Source: an uncultured Clostridia bacterium (lineage in GTDB: Bacteria > Bacillota > Clostridia > Lachnospirales > CAG-274). Taken from it: a DNA stretch of 64,000 nt. Where the stretch lies: contig CANRHR010000010.1 in the NCBI GenBank assembly GCA_947630475.1, forward strand, positions 1 to 64,000. Reading direction: 5' to 3'. Both the position numbers and the translations under genes were made by a program. Positions 17,110 to 26,041 of this stretch are shown here, piece by piece. How positions within the stretch are numbered: position 1 is the first letter of the stretch; the number at the start of each line of letters is the position of its first letter. Below the pieces are notes generated by a model. That model worked only from the letters and a program-made list of their open reading frames with translations, did no database searches and was not told where the DNA came from.

Positions 17110-17856
17110 TTATAGAAACAATTCATTTTCTTTCCTAATTGAACAGGCTTTTTTAATTGCCAAAGCAGCGGCTGAAACCATCATAGCATTAATTTTTCTT
17201 GCATCTTCCGGACACAGCTTTATACAACGCATACAAGAAATACATTTTTTAGGATCCGCTATAAATTTATCGAAATCAATCGCCTGTACAGGACATTTTT
17301 CCGCACATAATCCACATCTTGAACAAGATTTGCTTGGTTTTGGCACAAGACCGGCTGCTCCTGCCTTTTTATATGAATGGCTGCCGGGAATAGATACAGC
17401 AGAATCTGATTTATTTGCAATCTGTCGAGCAAATTGCTGCAGTTGTTTTTTATCTGATTCATCGGGTCTGTTTGCAGCATACTGCGGAATAATGGAATGT
17501 TGAGCTATAGCTGCTACTGCCGCAATAATTTTGAATCCACATTCTTTTGCAGCATCTTCCATTTCCACAAGTGTATCATCATATGCTCTGTTTCCATATA
17601 CACAAACAATAGTACATCTTGCTCCGTTTCCATCTATTTGCTTCAAACGTTCAATAGCCGCGGCAGGCGCTCGCCCTCCAAAAGACGGCATGGCAACAAT
17701 AATCATATCCTGTTGTGTAATCTTACACTTTGCAAAATCAATATTTATATCACTTAAATCTATTTTTGTTGTATTTTCATTCCATTGAGTCCCTAAAACA
17801 TGAGAAACTTTTTCAGTGCCTCCGGTAGGACTAAATACTATTTCTACTACATTCAT
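17110..17856 (-). CDS. Flavodoxin-like protein fused to a 2x[4Fe-4S] ferredoxin (EFR1 family)
   Basis: 248 residues. The N-terminal 160 or so form a flavodoxin-like domain with an FMN-loop-like SPTGGTEKV. The C-terminal part carries two ferredoxin clusters, CSRCGLCAEKCP and CISCMRCIKLCP. It should shuttle electrons in the cytoplasm from reduced ferredoxin or flavin; its partner is unknown. AGAGGA lies eight bases before the ATG. It stands alone between two minus-strand genes. A copy of the 48-bp motif lies about 50 bases upstream in the same orientation. Confidence 0.85.
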   Translation of the reverse strand: MNVVEIVFSPTGGTEKVSHVLGTQWNENTTKIDLSDINIDFAKCKITQQDMIIVAMPSFGGRAPAAAIERLKQIDGNGARCTIVCVYGNRAYDDTLVEMEDAAKECGFKIIAAVAAIAQHSIIPQYAANRPDESDKKQLQQFARQIANKSDSAVSIPGSHSYKKAGAAGLVPKPSKSCSRCGLCAEKCPVQAIDFDKFIADPKKCISCMRCIKLCPEDARKINAMMVSAAALAIKKACSIRKENELFL

Positions 17857-17906
17857 AAAAATCTTCCTCTATTATGTATTTATAAATTTAACAATTTTAA
17901 CTTTTT

Positions 17907-17954
17907 ATCAATAATGTTCTTATTCCGCTTACACTACATATTAATAACCAACGG
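17907..17954 (-). repeat. 48-bp dispersed motif, copy 2
   Basis: On the minus strand it begins CCGTTGGTTATTAATATG and ends AACATTATTGAT. The first ten bases equal those of copy 1 at 30607-30654 and most of the rest aligns. It lies about 50 bases before the flavodoxin-ferredoxin start, in the same orientation. Confidence 0.55.
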
Positions 17955-17979
17955 CTTCTGACAGTAGGTTAAAGTAATA

Positions 17980-18005
17980 TACGCCGGTTATGAATATCCG
18001 GCGTA
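17980..18005 (-). terminator. Hairpin after the zinc-ribbon gene
   Basis: Perfect 8-bp stem TACGCCGG/CCGGCGTA with a 10-base loop, 45 bases past the stop of the zinc-ribbon gene. Only a weak T-rich tail follows on the minus strand, so it may be a terminator or just the 5' part of the adjacent repeat. Confidence 0.35.
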
Positions 18006-18050
18006 AGTTAAGTATAAATATCGTTAATTTTTAAAGCTCATTAAAAATAT

Positions 18051-18239
18051 TTATTTTTTTAATTTTTCAAGTTTTTCTTCATCAACATAAATTGATACTT
18101 TACCACATTCAAAGCATACTGCCGCCTTAGGGTAAACAGATTTTAAATTAAAACCCTTACGTCGTATTACGTTACCTCCGCCTCCTGTAAAAGTAAAATC
18201 TTCTTCCATTTCCGCTCCACATCGGATACATTTTCTCAT
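18051..18239 (-). CDS. Small zinc-ribbon protein, unknown function
   Basis: 62 residues from an ATG with GAAAGGTG ten bases upstream; an in-frame TTG six codons earlier overlaps that site and was not chosen. Two CxxC pairs (CIRCGAEM and CFECGKVS) should bind one zinc. A Gly-rich turn and a short Lys-rich tail make up the rest. Similar small proteins are common in Firmicutes (DUF6487-like, from memory). It has no obvious operon partner, and no function can be assigned. Confidence 0.65.
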   Translation of the reverse strand: MRKCIRCGAEMEEDFTFTGGGGNVIRRKGFNLKSVYPKAAVCFECGKVSIYVDEEKLEKLKK

Positions 18240-18585
18240 AATAAACACACCTTTCAAAATTAGTATTTATCTTTTGGTTCATTATACCAAACAGACTATC
18301 TTATTTCAACTCAAAACTCTGGATACATTTCTTTCAGCTGTCAACTATACACTATCTCCTTTAATAAAAAGGAACAAACCTAAATAAAGCTTATTCTCAA
18401 CATCAAACAAGGGAAAGCGTTGAGTGTATTTTATACACTCTGCTTTCCCTTGCAGAACTTATATATAGACTTTTATCACAATATCCTTAAATCTGTTCGC
18501 TTTCGTGTACTCAGGACGTTCAGCCATAAATGCTCTGACATCTTCCCTCGTTACCGTTAATGTGCAGAAATAAATATATTGTTGT
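18240..18585. other. Gene-free stretch after ppdK
   Basis: 346 bases with no convincing gene. It contains the ppdK-side terminator at 18408-18452. On the minus strand, 18459-18585 is open in a frame different from ppdK and reads REDVRAFMAERPEYTKANRF near its end. That looks protein-like but has no start of its own outside ppdK, so it may be the tail of a lost gene. Confidence 0.4.
18408..18452 (-). terminator. Long hairpin downstream of ppdK
   Basis: A nearly perfect inverted repeat: CAAGGGAAAGC pairs with GCTTTCCCTTG and, inside it, GAGTGTAT pairs with ATACACTC. It lies 134 bases after the ppdK stop. A-rich DNA on its left gives a weak T tract on the minus strand. Confidence 0.6.
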
Positions 18586-21213
18586 CTAATTCCTCTTGTT
18601 GCTAATCGCTGCCTGTGCTGCTGCAAGTCTTGCAATAGGTACTCTGTAAGGAGAGCATGAAACATAATTCAAGCCCACTTCATGGCAGAATGCAATACTT
18701 GATGGATCGCCGCCATGCTCGCCGCATATTCCAAGCTTAATGTTTTCTCTTGTCTTTCTGCCCTTTTCAGCAGCTATTTTAACAAGCTGACCTACACCCT
18801 CTGTATCAAGCTTAGCTGTAGGATCTCCCTCATAAATATGCTTATCAATATAATCATTTAAGATTTTTCCGGCATCATCTCTTGATAATCCATAGCAAAG
18901 CTGAGTAAGATCATTTGTTCCAAATGAGAAAAATTCTGCTTCTTTGGCAATTTCATCTGCAAGAAGAGCAGCTCGTGGAACCTCAATCATTGTTCCTATT
19001 TTATATTCGATAGAAACTCCCTGCTCACTTATAATTTTATCGGCAGTTTTAACAATAATATCTTTAACAAACTTAAGCTCTTTAATTTCGCCTACAAGAG
19101 GGATCATAATTTCAGGTACAATGTTGTAACCCTTGTTCTTTTTAACCTCTATTGCAGCCTCAATAATAGCCTTAGTCTGCATTTCCGGAAGATCCGGATA
19201 AGAAACTCCAAGACGGCATCCTCTGTGTCCCATCATAGGATTAATTTCATGAAGACCCTTTGCTTTAATCTTAAGCTCATCAACTGTTTTTCCCATCATA
19301 TCAGCAACAACCTTAAATTCGGCATCTGTATTGGGCAAAAATTCATGAAGAGGAGGATCAAGCAGACGTATTGTAACAGGTCTTTCCTGCATAACCTCAT
19401 AAATTCCTATAAAATCTGATTTCTGCAAAGGAAGAAGCTCGTCTATATTTTTCTTTCTTTCTTCTTCACTGTCACTTAAAATCATACAACGCATTTTTGA
19501 AATTCTGTCTTCCTCAAAGAACATATGCTCTGTTCTGATAAGACCTATTCCCTCTGCGCCAAAGTCAACTGCAACCTGAGCATCTCTCGGCGTATCGGCA
19601 TTTGTTCTTACGCCAAGCTTTCTTGCTTTGTCCGCCCAGCCCATAAATTTGGCAAAATCACCTGAAATACTTGCTTTTACAGTTTTAATATCTTCACCAT
19701 AAATATTGCCTGTTGAACCATCCAAAGAAATATAATCTCCCTCTCTGAATGTCTTTCCACCAAGCTCAAAATATTTTTCCTGAGGATTGATCTTCATACT
19801 TTCACAGCCTGAAACACAGCAGCGTCCCATTCCTCTGGCAACAACCGCTGCATGAGAAGTCATACCTCCTCTTACAGTTAAGATACCTTCTGAAACTGCC
19901 ATTCCTTCAATATCTTCCGGTGAAGTTTCAAGCCTTACAAGTATAACCCTTTCGCCTTGGGCAGCAGCAGCTTTTGCATCCTCTGCGCTGAAATAAACCT
20001 TTCCCGCTGCCGCTCCCGGAGAAGCCGGAAGAGCGCTTCCTACAGGCTTGGTATTTTTAAGAATTTCAGCATCAAATGTAGGATGAAGAAGCTGATCAAG
20101 CTGCTTTGGCTCAACTTTCATAAGAGCTTCTTCTTCTGTTAAAAGACCCTCTGAAACCATATCAACTGCCACTTTAAGAGCTGCCGGAGCAGTTCTTTTT
20201 CCGTTTCTTGTTTGAAGGAAATAAAGCTTATTGTTTTCAATAGTTATTTCCATATCCTGCATATCTTTATAGTGGTTTTCAAGAAGCTTTGCTGATTTAA
20301 CAAACTGCTCATGAACCTCAGGCATATCATTTTTAAGCTCTGAAAAAGGCTTTGGTGTTCTTACGCCGGCAACAACGTCCTCACCCTGAGCGTTAATCAT
20401 ATACTCACCGAATATAACATTTTCGCCTGTAGCGGGATTTCTTGAAAATACAACGCCTGTACCTGATGTATCGCCCATATTTCCAAATACCATTGACTGA
20501 ACATTTACGGCTGTTCCCCAGTCATAAGGTATATCATTCATTTTTCTGTAATAATGAGCCCTAGGATTGTCCCAAGAACGGAAAACGGCACAAATAGCCT
20601 CATAAAGCTGCTCATTTGCATCACTCGGGAAATCCTTTCCCTGATCCTCTTTGTAAATAGCCTTAAATGCTTCAACAACCTTTTTAAAGTCTTCAGCATC
20701 AAGCTCTGTATCGTCTTTAACACCCTTTTTTTCTTTATAATCGTCAAGATATCTTTCAAATTTTGACTTAGGAACACCGATAACAACATCGGCAAACATC
20801 ATAATAAATCTTCTGTATGAATCATAAGCGAATCTTTCATTGTTTGTTCCCTTTGCAAGACCTTTAACGGCATCATCATTAAGGCCAAGGTTAAGAACAG
20901 TATCCATCATGCCCGGCATTGAAGCCCTGCTTCCGGAACGAACGGAAACCAAAAGAGGATTAGATGTATCGCCAAGCTTTTTTTCCATCATATCTTCAAG
21001 CTTGCGAAGACATTCATTAACCTGCTGCTTAATCTCATCGGATAAAACTTTGTTATTTTTGTTATAATCCGTACAAGCCTCTGTTGTAACTGTAAATCCC
21101 GGAGGAACAGGCAAACCGATATTTGTCATTTCAGCAAGATTAGCACCCTTTCCGCCAAGAAGCTCTCTCATATTTCCGTTTCCCTCGGAAAACATATAAA
21201 CAAATTTCTTCAA
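18586..21213 (-). CDS. ppdK: Pyruvate, phosphate dikinase
   Basis: Interconverts PEP, AMP and PPi with pyruvate, ATP and Pi, a key glycolytic or gluconeogenic step in many Clostridia. 875 residues from a TTG at 21211-21213 with GGGAGG seven bases upstream; this matches the usual 870-880 residue length and removes a 19-residue unlikely extension. The ATP-grasp domain begins GGKGANLAEM. The swivelling phosphohistidine domain has GGMTSHAAVVARGMG with the phosphorylated His. The C-terminal PEP/pyruvate barrel ends GICGEHGGDPSSI with the catalytic Cys shortly before. It is a single gene with its own promoter at 21259, next to the redox repressor rex, which is consistent with control of central metabolism but not proof of it. 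Confidence 0.95.
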   Translation of the reverse strand: MKKFVYMFSEGNGNMRELLGGKGANLAEMTNIGLPVPPGFTVTTEACTDYNKNNKVLSDEIKQQVNECLRKLEDMMEKKLGDTSNPLLVSVRSGSRASMPGMMDTVLNLGLNDDAVKGLAKGTNNERFAYDSYRRFIMMFADVVIGVPKSKFERYLDDYKEKKGVKDDTELDAEDFKKVVEAFKAIYKEDQGKDFPSDANEQLYEAICAVFRSWDNPRAHYYRKMNDIPYDWGTAVNVQSMVFGNMGDTSGTGVVFSRNPATGENVIFGEYMINAQGEDVVAGVRTPKPFSELKNDMPEVHEQFVKSAKLLENHYKDMQDMEITIENNKLYFLQTRNGKRTAPAALKVAVDMVSEGLLTEEEALMKVEPKQLDQLLHPTFDAEILKNTKPVGSALPASPGAAAGKVYFSAEDAKAAAAQGERVILVRLETSPEDIEGMAVSEGILTVRGGMTSHAAVVARGMGRCCVSGCESMKINPQEKYFELGGKTFREGDYISLDGSTGNIYGEDIKTVKASISGDFAKFMGWADKARKLGVRTNADTPRDAQVAVDFGAEGIGLIRTEHMFFEEDRISKMRCMILSDSEEERKKNIDELLPLQKSDFIGIYEVMQERPVTIRLLDPPLHEFLPNTDAEFKVVADMMGKTVDELKIKAKGLHEINPMMGHRGCRLGVSYPDLPEMQTKAIIEAAIEVKKNKGYNIVPEIMIPLVGEIKELKFVKDIIVKTADKIISEQGVSIEYKIGTMIEVPRAALLADEIAKEAEFFSFGTNDLTQLCYGLSRDDAGKILNDYIDKHIYEGDPTAKLDTEGVGQLVKIAAEKGRKTRENIKLGICGEHGGDPSSIAFCHEVGLNYVSCSPYRVPIARLAAAQAAISNKRN

Positions 21214-21258
21214 CTTTTTTACCTCCCATAAAAATGAATTGAAATTTATAACTTGCTT

Positions 21259-21267
21259 ATTATACCA
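21259..21267 (-). promoter_or_regulatory. Extended -10 promoter of ppdK
   Basis: The minus strand reads TGGTATAAT, a consensus extended -10 box, about 45 bases before the TTG start of ppdK. The -35 region (TTTTAA-like) is weak, as often with extended -10 promoters. Confidence 0.55.
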
Positions 21268-21318
21268 CATATTACTAAATTTTAAAAGATATTTTTAAAA
21301 AAATCAACACAGCCTAAA

Positions 21319-21957
21319 TCAAAAATCACTAAAATCTCCGCTGCTAAGCTTATAGGAAAGCGTCATAAGACTATCTGTAAGATGAACATTTTCCACAATA
21401 ACATCATCCGGAGTTTTAAGATCAACATGAGAAAAATTCCAAATCCCCTTAACCCCACATTCTATTATGGTTTGACAAACCTTAACGGCATTATTTTTAG
21501 GAAGCGTCAAAACTGCTATATCTATGCTGTTTACCGATAAAAATTTCTCAAGCTTATCTATATCCATAATTTCAAGTCCTCTTATATTAAGCCCTATAAG
21601 CCTTGGATTAACATCAAAAATTCCGATAAAATTAAATCCTCTTTTTTGAAAATTGACATAATTGGCAAGAGCCTGCCCTATGTTGCCGGCGCCTATAATT
21701 ATAAGATTATAGGTTTTGTCAAGGCCAAGAATTTTTTTTATTTCGGTATACAAAAATTCCACACTGTAGCCATAGCCCTGTTGTCCGAAGCAGCCGAAAT
21801 TATTAAGGTCCTGTCTTATTTGAGAGGCGGTAACATTCATCCTCACACTCAGATCCTTAGATGAAATCCTTGTTATGCCATTGTCAAGCAAATCTCCAAG
21901 ATATCTGTAATATCTTGGAAGTCTTTTAATAACTGCCAAAGAAATTTTTTTATCCAT
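21319..21957 (-). CDS. rex: Redox-sensing transcriptional repressor Rex
   Basis: 212 residues, the usual Rex length. An N-terminal winged helix (about 1-80, LPRYYRYLGDLL and RISSKDLSVRMN) binds operators, and a Rossmann domain with GAGNIGQALANY binds NADH/NAD+. A C-terminal helix completes the domain-swapped dimer. Rex represses fermentation and NADH-using genes until NADH/NAD+ rises. GGGGA lies nine bases before the ATG. No clear TTGTTAA-type Rex palindrome was seen in the adjacent intergenic regions, so local targets are not evident. Confidence 0.93.
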   Translation of the reverse strand: MDKKISLAVIKRLPRYYRYLGDLLDNGITRISSKDLSVRMNVTASQIRQDLNNFGCFGQQGYGYSVEFLYTEIKKILGLDKTYNLIIIGAGNIGQALANYVNFQKRGFNFIGIFDVNPRLIGLNIRGLEIMDIDKLEKFLSVNSIDIAVLTLPKNNAVKVCQTIIECGVKGIWNFSHVDLKTPDDVIVENVHLTDSLMTLSYKLSSGDFSDF

Positions 21958-22145
21958 GATAGAAAATCCCCTTATATAAACTGCATTTTAGAGGAGTATA
22001 GGCATAAAAATCCTACTCCCTCCATTAAAAACATAATTATAACATTATAATCTGATTTTTGTCAATCTTTTCTATATTAAATACACAAAGTTTTATATTA
22101 AAATATTGCCTTAGTATTAATAATTGACAACACTTTTTTTACAAT

Positions 22146-22763
22146 TTATTCAATTATACAAGTTACATCTCTGTAATATTTTACGACATCAACTGTATAA
22201 TAAAACTTTATCGATATTATATCATTCAAAAGCAAGTTATAAAATAAAAAGTTAAAATTTTTGTATTTTAACCGACATACATGGGTACCATGGTTAAAAA
22301 AATCCGTAACTCCCAAGCTGTTTGGATTGTCTGAAAAGAGAGCATCGTTTATCATTTGAGAATTAAATTCACTTCCTCCCAAAAATCCTTTGGGAGGCAT
22401 ACCCTCAATTGTTTGGTCCCAAATATATAAAATTCTTGTTGTTCCGTCTTTGTTTCTAAAATCACTGTGAGTATAATCTATTCCCGAATCAATAACTGCA
22501 ACAATTACTCCTTTTCCCGTAAGGGCATATTCATTCTGATTTTTTACTTCGTTAATACAGCTTGCTTTTTGTCCCAAATCTACCATTAAGCTAAGATTTT
22601 TAGGAAGTTCAATGTATTCAATTTGAGGAAGAAGCTTTAAAGTATCGATTTTATCAAAATCCAATGTTAAAATTGCATAATTTGAATACAATGGCTCAGC
22701 CAAAGCATCCACCGCTTCCGCCGCCGAATAAATATCACCGTTATACTTAACTATAACTTCCAT
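22146..22763 (-). pseudogene. Truncated subtilisin-like (S8) protease
   Basis: The first 170 residues look like the N-terminal half of a clostridial subtilase: a prodomain-like start (MEVIVKYNGDI), the Asp motif VIAVIDSGIDYTHSDF (first residues approximate) and the His motif NHGTHV. Straight after HGTHV the sequence turns into AT-rich nonsense (RLKYKNFNFLFYNLL) and stops at 205 residues, so the substrate-binding half and catalytic Ser are absent. A family member would normally be 500 residues or more. This implies a deletion at about 22270, and the product should be inactive. The close relatives are CspB-like and other spore or cell-surface subtilases, but the exact subfamily is unclear. Confidence 0.8.
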
Positions 22764-22827
22764 AATTTACCTCATAAACATATGCTAATAATTATTATAC
22801 TCAAAGCAGAAAAATAGTTTATTTAAA

Positions 22828-23748
22828 TTACAGAACACTTTTTAAAAATTTTAAATAATTTTTAAAAAATATTTTATCGCTTGTTTGTTTTCCGAAGTTT
22901 TTTACAAATACGCTGTAAACATAATTTAAATCTGAAACAGAGCAAATATTTTTCACAGTTTCATCTATACCGTCAAAGTCACAGCCAAGAGTAATATAAT
23001 CATCTCCTATAAGGCTTATAATATATTCTGTATGTTTAAGTATATCATTTATATCGGCTTCGCCGCTTTCATTTAAAAATTGAGGATATAAATTAAGCCC
23101 TACAATGCCTTTTTTTTGAGCTATTGCTCTAAGCTGGTTATCATTTAAATTCCTTAAATTAGGACAAACGCCAAAAGCATTTGAATGAGTTGCGGCAAAA
23201 GGTGATAAGCTGTACTCGCATACATCCCAAAAGCCTTTTTCGTTAAGATGAGAAACGTCTATTATCATATTTATTTCATTCATTTTTTTTACAGCTTCAA
23301 TGCCAAAGCTTTTAAGCCCTTTTTTAATTTTTGTTAAAGCTCCAAAACCCAGCTCATTTTCATAATTCCAACAAAGAGTTAAAAGCCTTACGCCTAAATT
23401 ATAAAGTTTTTCAATGTTTTCAAGTTTTCCCTCAAGCGCTTCTCCGCCTTCAACACTTATGATAGCATTTACAAAACCGTTATTTTTATTTTTTATCAGT
23501 TCATCGTATGACAACACTTTTTTTACAAAAGAATTTTCAATGCTTTTTTCAAAAAAATTAACAGCTTTTTTTGTATTTTCAAATGCATGGTTATACTGTT
23601 CCTTTTTTAGCCATATCGCAAAAAATTGACAAATACAGCCAGTTTCTTTTAATCTTTTAAAATCAATATGAAGATCATTTTCAAATAAATCTCTCTTTGA
23701 TGCTATTGCCGTTGTTATAGTATCACAATGTCCATCAATAAATCTCAT
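22828..23748 (-). CDS. Membrane dipeptidase-like metallopeptidase (M19)
   Basis: 306 residues of the renal-dipeptidase family, a zinc-dependent TIM-barrel hydrolase of dipeptides. Visible metal and substrate motifs are DGHCDT at the N-terminus, the bridging Glu in SVEGGE, DVSHLNE, ATHSNAF and LGCDFDGID. Length is normal for the bacterial form, and no signal peptide is seen, so it is probably cytoplasmic. It is transcribed alone, divergent from the DUF1540 gene. Substrate range, including D-amino-acid dipeptides, cannot be judged. Confidence 0.88.
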   Translation of the reverse strand: MRFIDGHCDTITTAIASKRDLFENDLHIDFKRLKETGCICQFFAIWLKKEQYNHAFENTKKAVNFFEKSIENSFVKKVLSYDELIKNKNNGFVNAIISVEGGEALEGKLENIEKLYNLGVRLLTLCWNYENELGFGALTKIKKGLKSFGIEAVKKMNEINMIIDVSHLNEKGFWDVCEYSLSPFAATHSNAFGVCPNLRNLNDNQLRAIAQKKGIVGLNLYPQFLNESGEADINDILKHTEYIISLIGDDYITLGCDFDGIDETVKNICSVSDLNYVYSVFVKNFGKQTSDKIFFKNYLKFLKSVL

Positions 23749-23838
23749 TTATTTTACCTCAAAAAATTTATAATAATATTTATTTATTACAGAATAAAAA
23801 AAGAATATATGGCAACAATATTTTTGGGAGGTGATAAT

Positions 23839-24000
23839 ATGAACAATATAAACAGATCAATTAAATGCAGAGTTTCATCATGCAAGCATCATGATTCATC
23901 TGAGTACTGCAAGCTTTCAGATATTGTTGTGGGAACAGAAAAATGCGACTGCAGCGAATCCTGTCAGACTGAATGTATGAGCTTTGAATGTCAAGGCTGA
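23839..24000 (+). CDS. DUF1540 cysteine-rich protein
   Basis: 53 residues, eight of them cysteines. It begins MNNINRSIKCRVSSCKHH; later pieces are YCKLSDIVVG and CMSFECQG. The order follows the DUF1540 pattern: C-N4-C, then C-N(x)-IxVG, then C...C-x-SFE. It probably binds zinc or another metal. A strong GGGAGGTGA lies seven bases before the ATG. These small proteins are common in spore-forming Firmicutes and their role is unknown. It is followed by the terminator at 24030 and convergent with the U32 gene. Confidence 0.8.
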   Translation: MNNINRSIKCRVSSCKHHDSSEYCKLSDIVVGTEKCDCSESCQTECMSFECQG

Positions 24001-24029
24001 AGAAATAATCCTTCATGATTTTTGTTCGC

Positions 24030-24075
24030 AAAAAATACACCATAAGATTATAAAATCAAATTGGTGCATTTTTTG
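24030..24075. terminator. Convergent terminator between DUF1540 and U32 genes
   Basis: AAAAAATACACCA pairs with TGGTGCATTTTTT (one G-U pair), with a small inner GATT/AATC stem. A-rich on the left and T-rich on the right, so it can work in both directions. Confidence 0.75.
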
Positions 24076-24127
24076 TCTACATATCTGCAAATATAAATAA
24101 AGCTTTCGCCACAAATTTACAGTTTTT

Positions 24128-25354
24128 TTATTTTCTAATCATATCAAAAGCGGAAACAGGCTTATTTGTTTTAATTTTTAAAATTTGCTGAGGATGCGGC
24201 GCCTGCTCTATCGGAACATCATTTTGATCATAAAGCTCGGTCACAATTTGTTTAAAATTCTCTCCTTTTGATTTTAAAAATTCAATTTCATCACCTACGA
24301 CAAACTTATTTCTTTGCTCTATAACAGCCATAGAGCTTTTTTCATCATAATCCAAAACCATTGCTATAAAATCATAATTCCTTATATATGAACTTGAAGT
24401 ATAAATTTGCTCATCAGCTCCCGGCGCTCCATAATAAAAGCCTGTCGTAAATCCTCTGTAGCTTGCCTTTTTAAGCTCATTTAAATAATAGTCTTTTTTG
24501 CTCTCATAAACAGATGGATCTTTAATGTAGTCATCTATAGCCTCTCTGTATGCCTTAACTATATTGCCAACATAATAAGAGGTTTTTATTCTTCCTTCTA
24601 TTTTAAAGCTGTATATGCCTGCTTTTACCAAATCCGGTATATGCTCAATCATACATAGATCCTTAGAATTAAAAATATAAGTCCCTTTCTCTTCTTCTAT
24701 TATCGGAAAATAAATACCCTCTCTGGTCTGTTCCGAAATATGATATTTCCAGCGGCACGGGTGAGAGCATGCTCCTCTGTTTGCATCTCTGGAGGTTAAA
24801 TAATTGCTTAACAGGCATCTTCCTGAATAAGAAATGCACATTGCGCCATGAACAAAGGCTTCTATTTCCAAATCCTTTGGTATGTTTTTTGCTATTGTTT
24901 CAATCTCTTTTATTGAAAGCTCTCTTGCCATAACAATTCGCTTTGCTCCCAAGCTGTGCCAAAACAGAGCTGTATTGTAATTAGTATTATTTGCTTGAGT
25001 GCTGATATGAATATCTATATTCGGTATAACCTTTTTTGCAATGCTGAATACTCCCGGATCGGCAATTAAAACAGCGTCAATATTTATTTCTTCAAGCTGC
25101 TTAAAATATTTTTCCATATCTTTAAAATCTTCATTATGGGCAAAAATATTGCAGGCTGCATAAACCTTTGCGTTATGATTGTGAGCAAATTTTACACCTT
25201 TATCCATTTCTTCAATTGTAAAATTTTTAGCCTTTGCTCTGAGGGAAAAGCTTGTCCCTCCAAGATAAACGGCATCTGCTCCATAGAGAACGGCAATTTT
25301 AAGTTTTTCCAAATCTCCCGCAGGGGCAAGAAGCTCAATTTTATTTTCTTTCAT
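24128..25354 (-). CDS. U32 family protein, tRNA 5-hydroxyuridine synthesis (TrhP-like)
   Basis: 408 residues. It opens with IELLAPAGDLEKLKIAVLYG, typical of U32, and has the cysteine cluster GAMCISYSGRCLLSNYL followed by GACSHPCRWKY, likely ligands of an iron-sulfur cluster. U32 proteins were first called collagenase-like peptidases. TrhP members use prephenate-derived chemistry to make 5-hydroxyuridine at tRNA position 34. The context supports this: the next upstream gene, overlapping by 14 bases, is the methyltransferase that converts that product to 5-methoxyuridine. B. subtilis has the same order (yrrL-yrrM-yrrN-yrrO), but with two U32 genes where only one is present here. Confidence 0.8.
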   Translation of the reverse strand: MKENKIELLAPAGDLEKLKIAVLYGADAVYLGGTSFSLRAKAKNFTIEEMDKGVKFAHNHNAKVYAACNIFAHNEDFKDMEKYFKQLEEINIDAVLIADPGVFSIAKKVIPNIDIHISTQANNTNYNTALFWHSLGAKRIVMARELSIKEIETIAKNIPKDLEIEAFVHGAMCISYSGRCLLSNYLTSRDANRGACSHPCRWKYHISEQTREGIYFPIIEEEKGTYIFNSKDLCMIEHIPDLVKAGIYSFKIEGRIKTSYYVGNIVKAYREAIDDYIKDPSVYESKKDYYLNELKKASYRGFTTGFYYGAPGADEQIYTSSSYIRNYDFIAMVLDYDEKSSMAVIEQRNKFVVGDEIEFLKSKGENFKQIVTELYDQNDVPIEQAPHPQQILKIKTNKPVSAFDMIRK

Positions 25355-26021
25355 TTAAAATCAATCCCTCTGTATTTTTAATCTTATGACACATAGCCAC
25401 ACCATCTCCAACAGTTAATATTGTTGTTTTAAGGCAAGGATTATGAGTTATCTCCCATAAAAAATCATTCATTCTGCAATGAATTGTTCTTTGGCGTCTT
25501 TTTATTTCCGATATATCCAAAGCTACCGCTCCGTCCTGAAGAATATCGTCAGCAATCAGTATTCCTCCAACCTTAAGCAGTCTGTATATATGAGGCAAAA
25601 AATTTATATACTGTCCTTTAGCCGCATCCAAAAAAACAACGTCATATTCTCCCTCAAGCTTGGGCAGAATGTTACCTGCATCTGCTTCAATAAGTTCAAT
25701 TTTATCCTCAAGCTCAAGTCGTTTAAAATTTTCCTTAGCCTGCTCAAACATAACAGGAAATCTGTCTATTGTGGTTATATGCCCTCCTTCGGCAAGATAA
25801 TCGCTCATATATGAAGAGCTAAATCCTATTGCCGTTCCTATTTCCAATATTCGCTTAGGTTTGACAACGCTAAGTACAAAACCTAAGAGCTTGACGACAT
25901 CATTAGATATAATAGGCACATTATTTTCGTATGCTTCTTTTTGAATTTTCCCTATATCGCCATCACAAAGCGGCTGAAGCTCATCTATATATTTTTTCAG
26001 ATAATCGGCTATTAAACTCAT
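25341..26021 (-). CDS. trmR: tRNA 5-hydroxyuridine methyltransferase (TrmR-like O-methyltransferase)
   Basis: 226 residues, a class I SAM-dependent O-methyltransferase of the YrrM/COMT-like family. The SAM-binding motif is ILEIGTAIGFSSSYM, followed by ITTIDRFP and the metal-site-like VVFLDAAKGQY. AGGAG lies six bases before the ATG. It sits between mltG and the U32 gene as in B. subtilis, where the homologue methylates ho5U34 in tRNA; the function here is inferred from that synteny. Confidence 0.85.
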   Translation of the reverse strand: MSLIADYLKKYIDELQPLCDGDIGKIQKEAYENNVPIISNDVVKLLGFVLSVVKPKRILEIGTAIGFSSSYMSDYLAEGGHITTIDRFPVMFEQAKENFKRLELEDKIELIEADAGNILPKLEGEYDVVFLDAAKGQYINFLPHIYRLLKVGGILIADDILQDGAVALDISEIKRRQRTIHCRMNDFLWEITHNPCLKTTILTVGDGVAMCHKIKNTEGLILNERK

Positions 26022-26041
26022 TATAATCTCCTGTAATATTT

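Noticed and set aside
18459..18665. 68-codon minus-strand open frame overlapping the ppdK end
   Set aside because: Its first half is an out-of-frame shadow of ppdK and no start or ribosome binding site lies in the free part. The tail looks protein-like, so I only note it as a possible remnant.
23839..24000. SCIFF-type radical-SAM peptide precursor
   Set aside because: It is Cys-rich and small, but the cysteine spacing and VG/SFE features fit DUF1540, and no radical-SAM maturase is adjacent.
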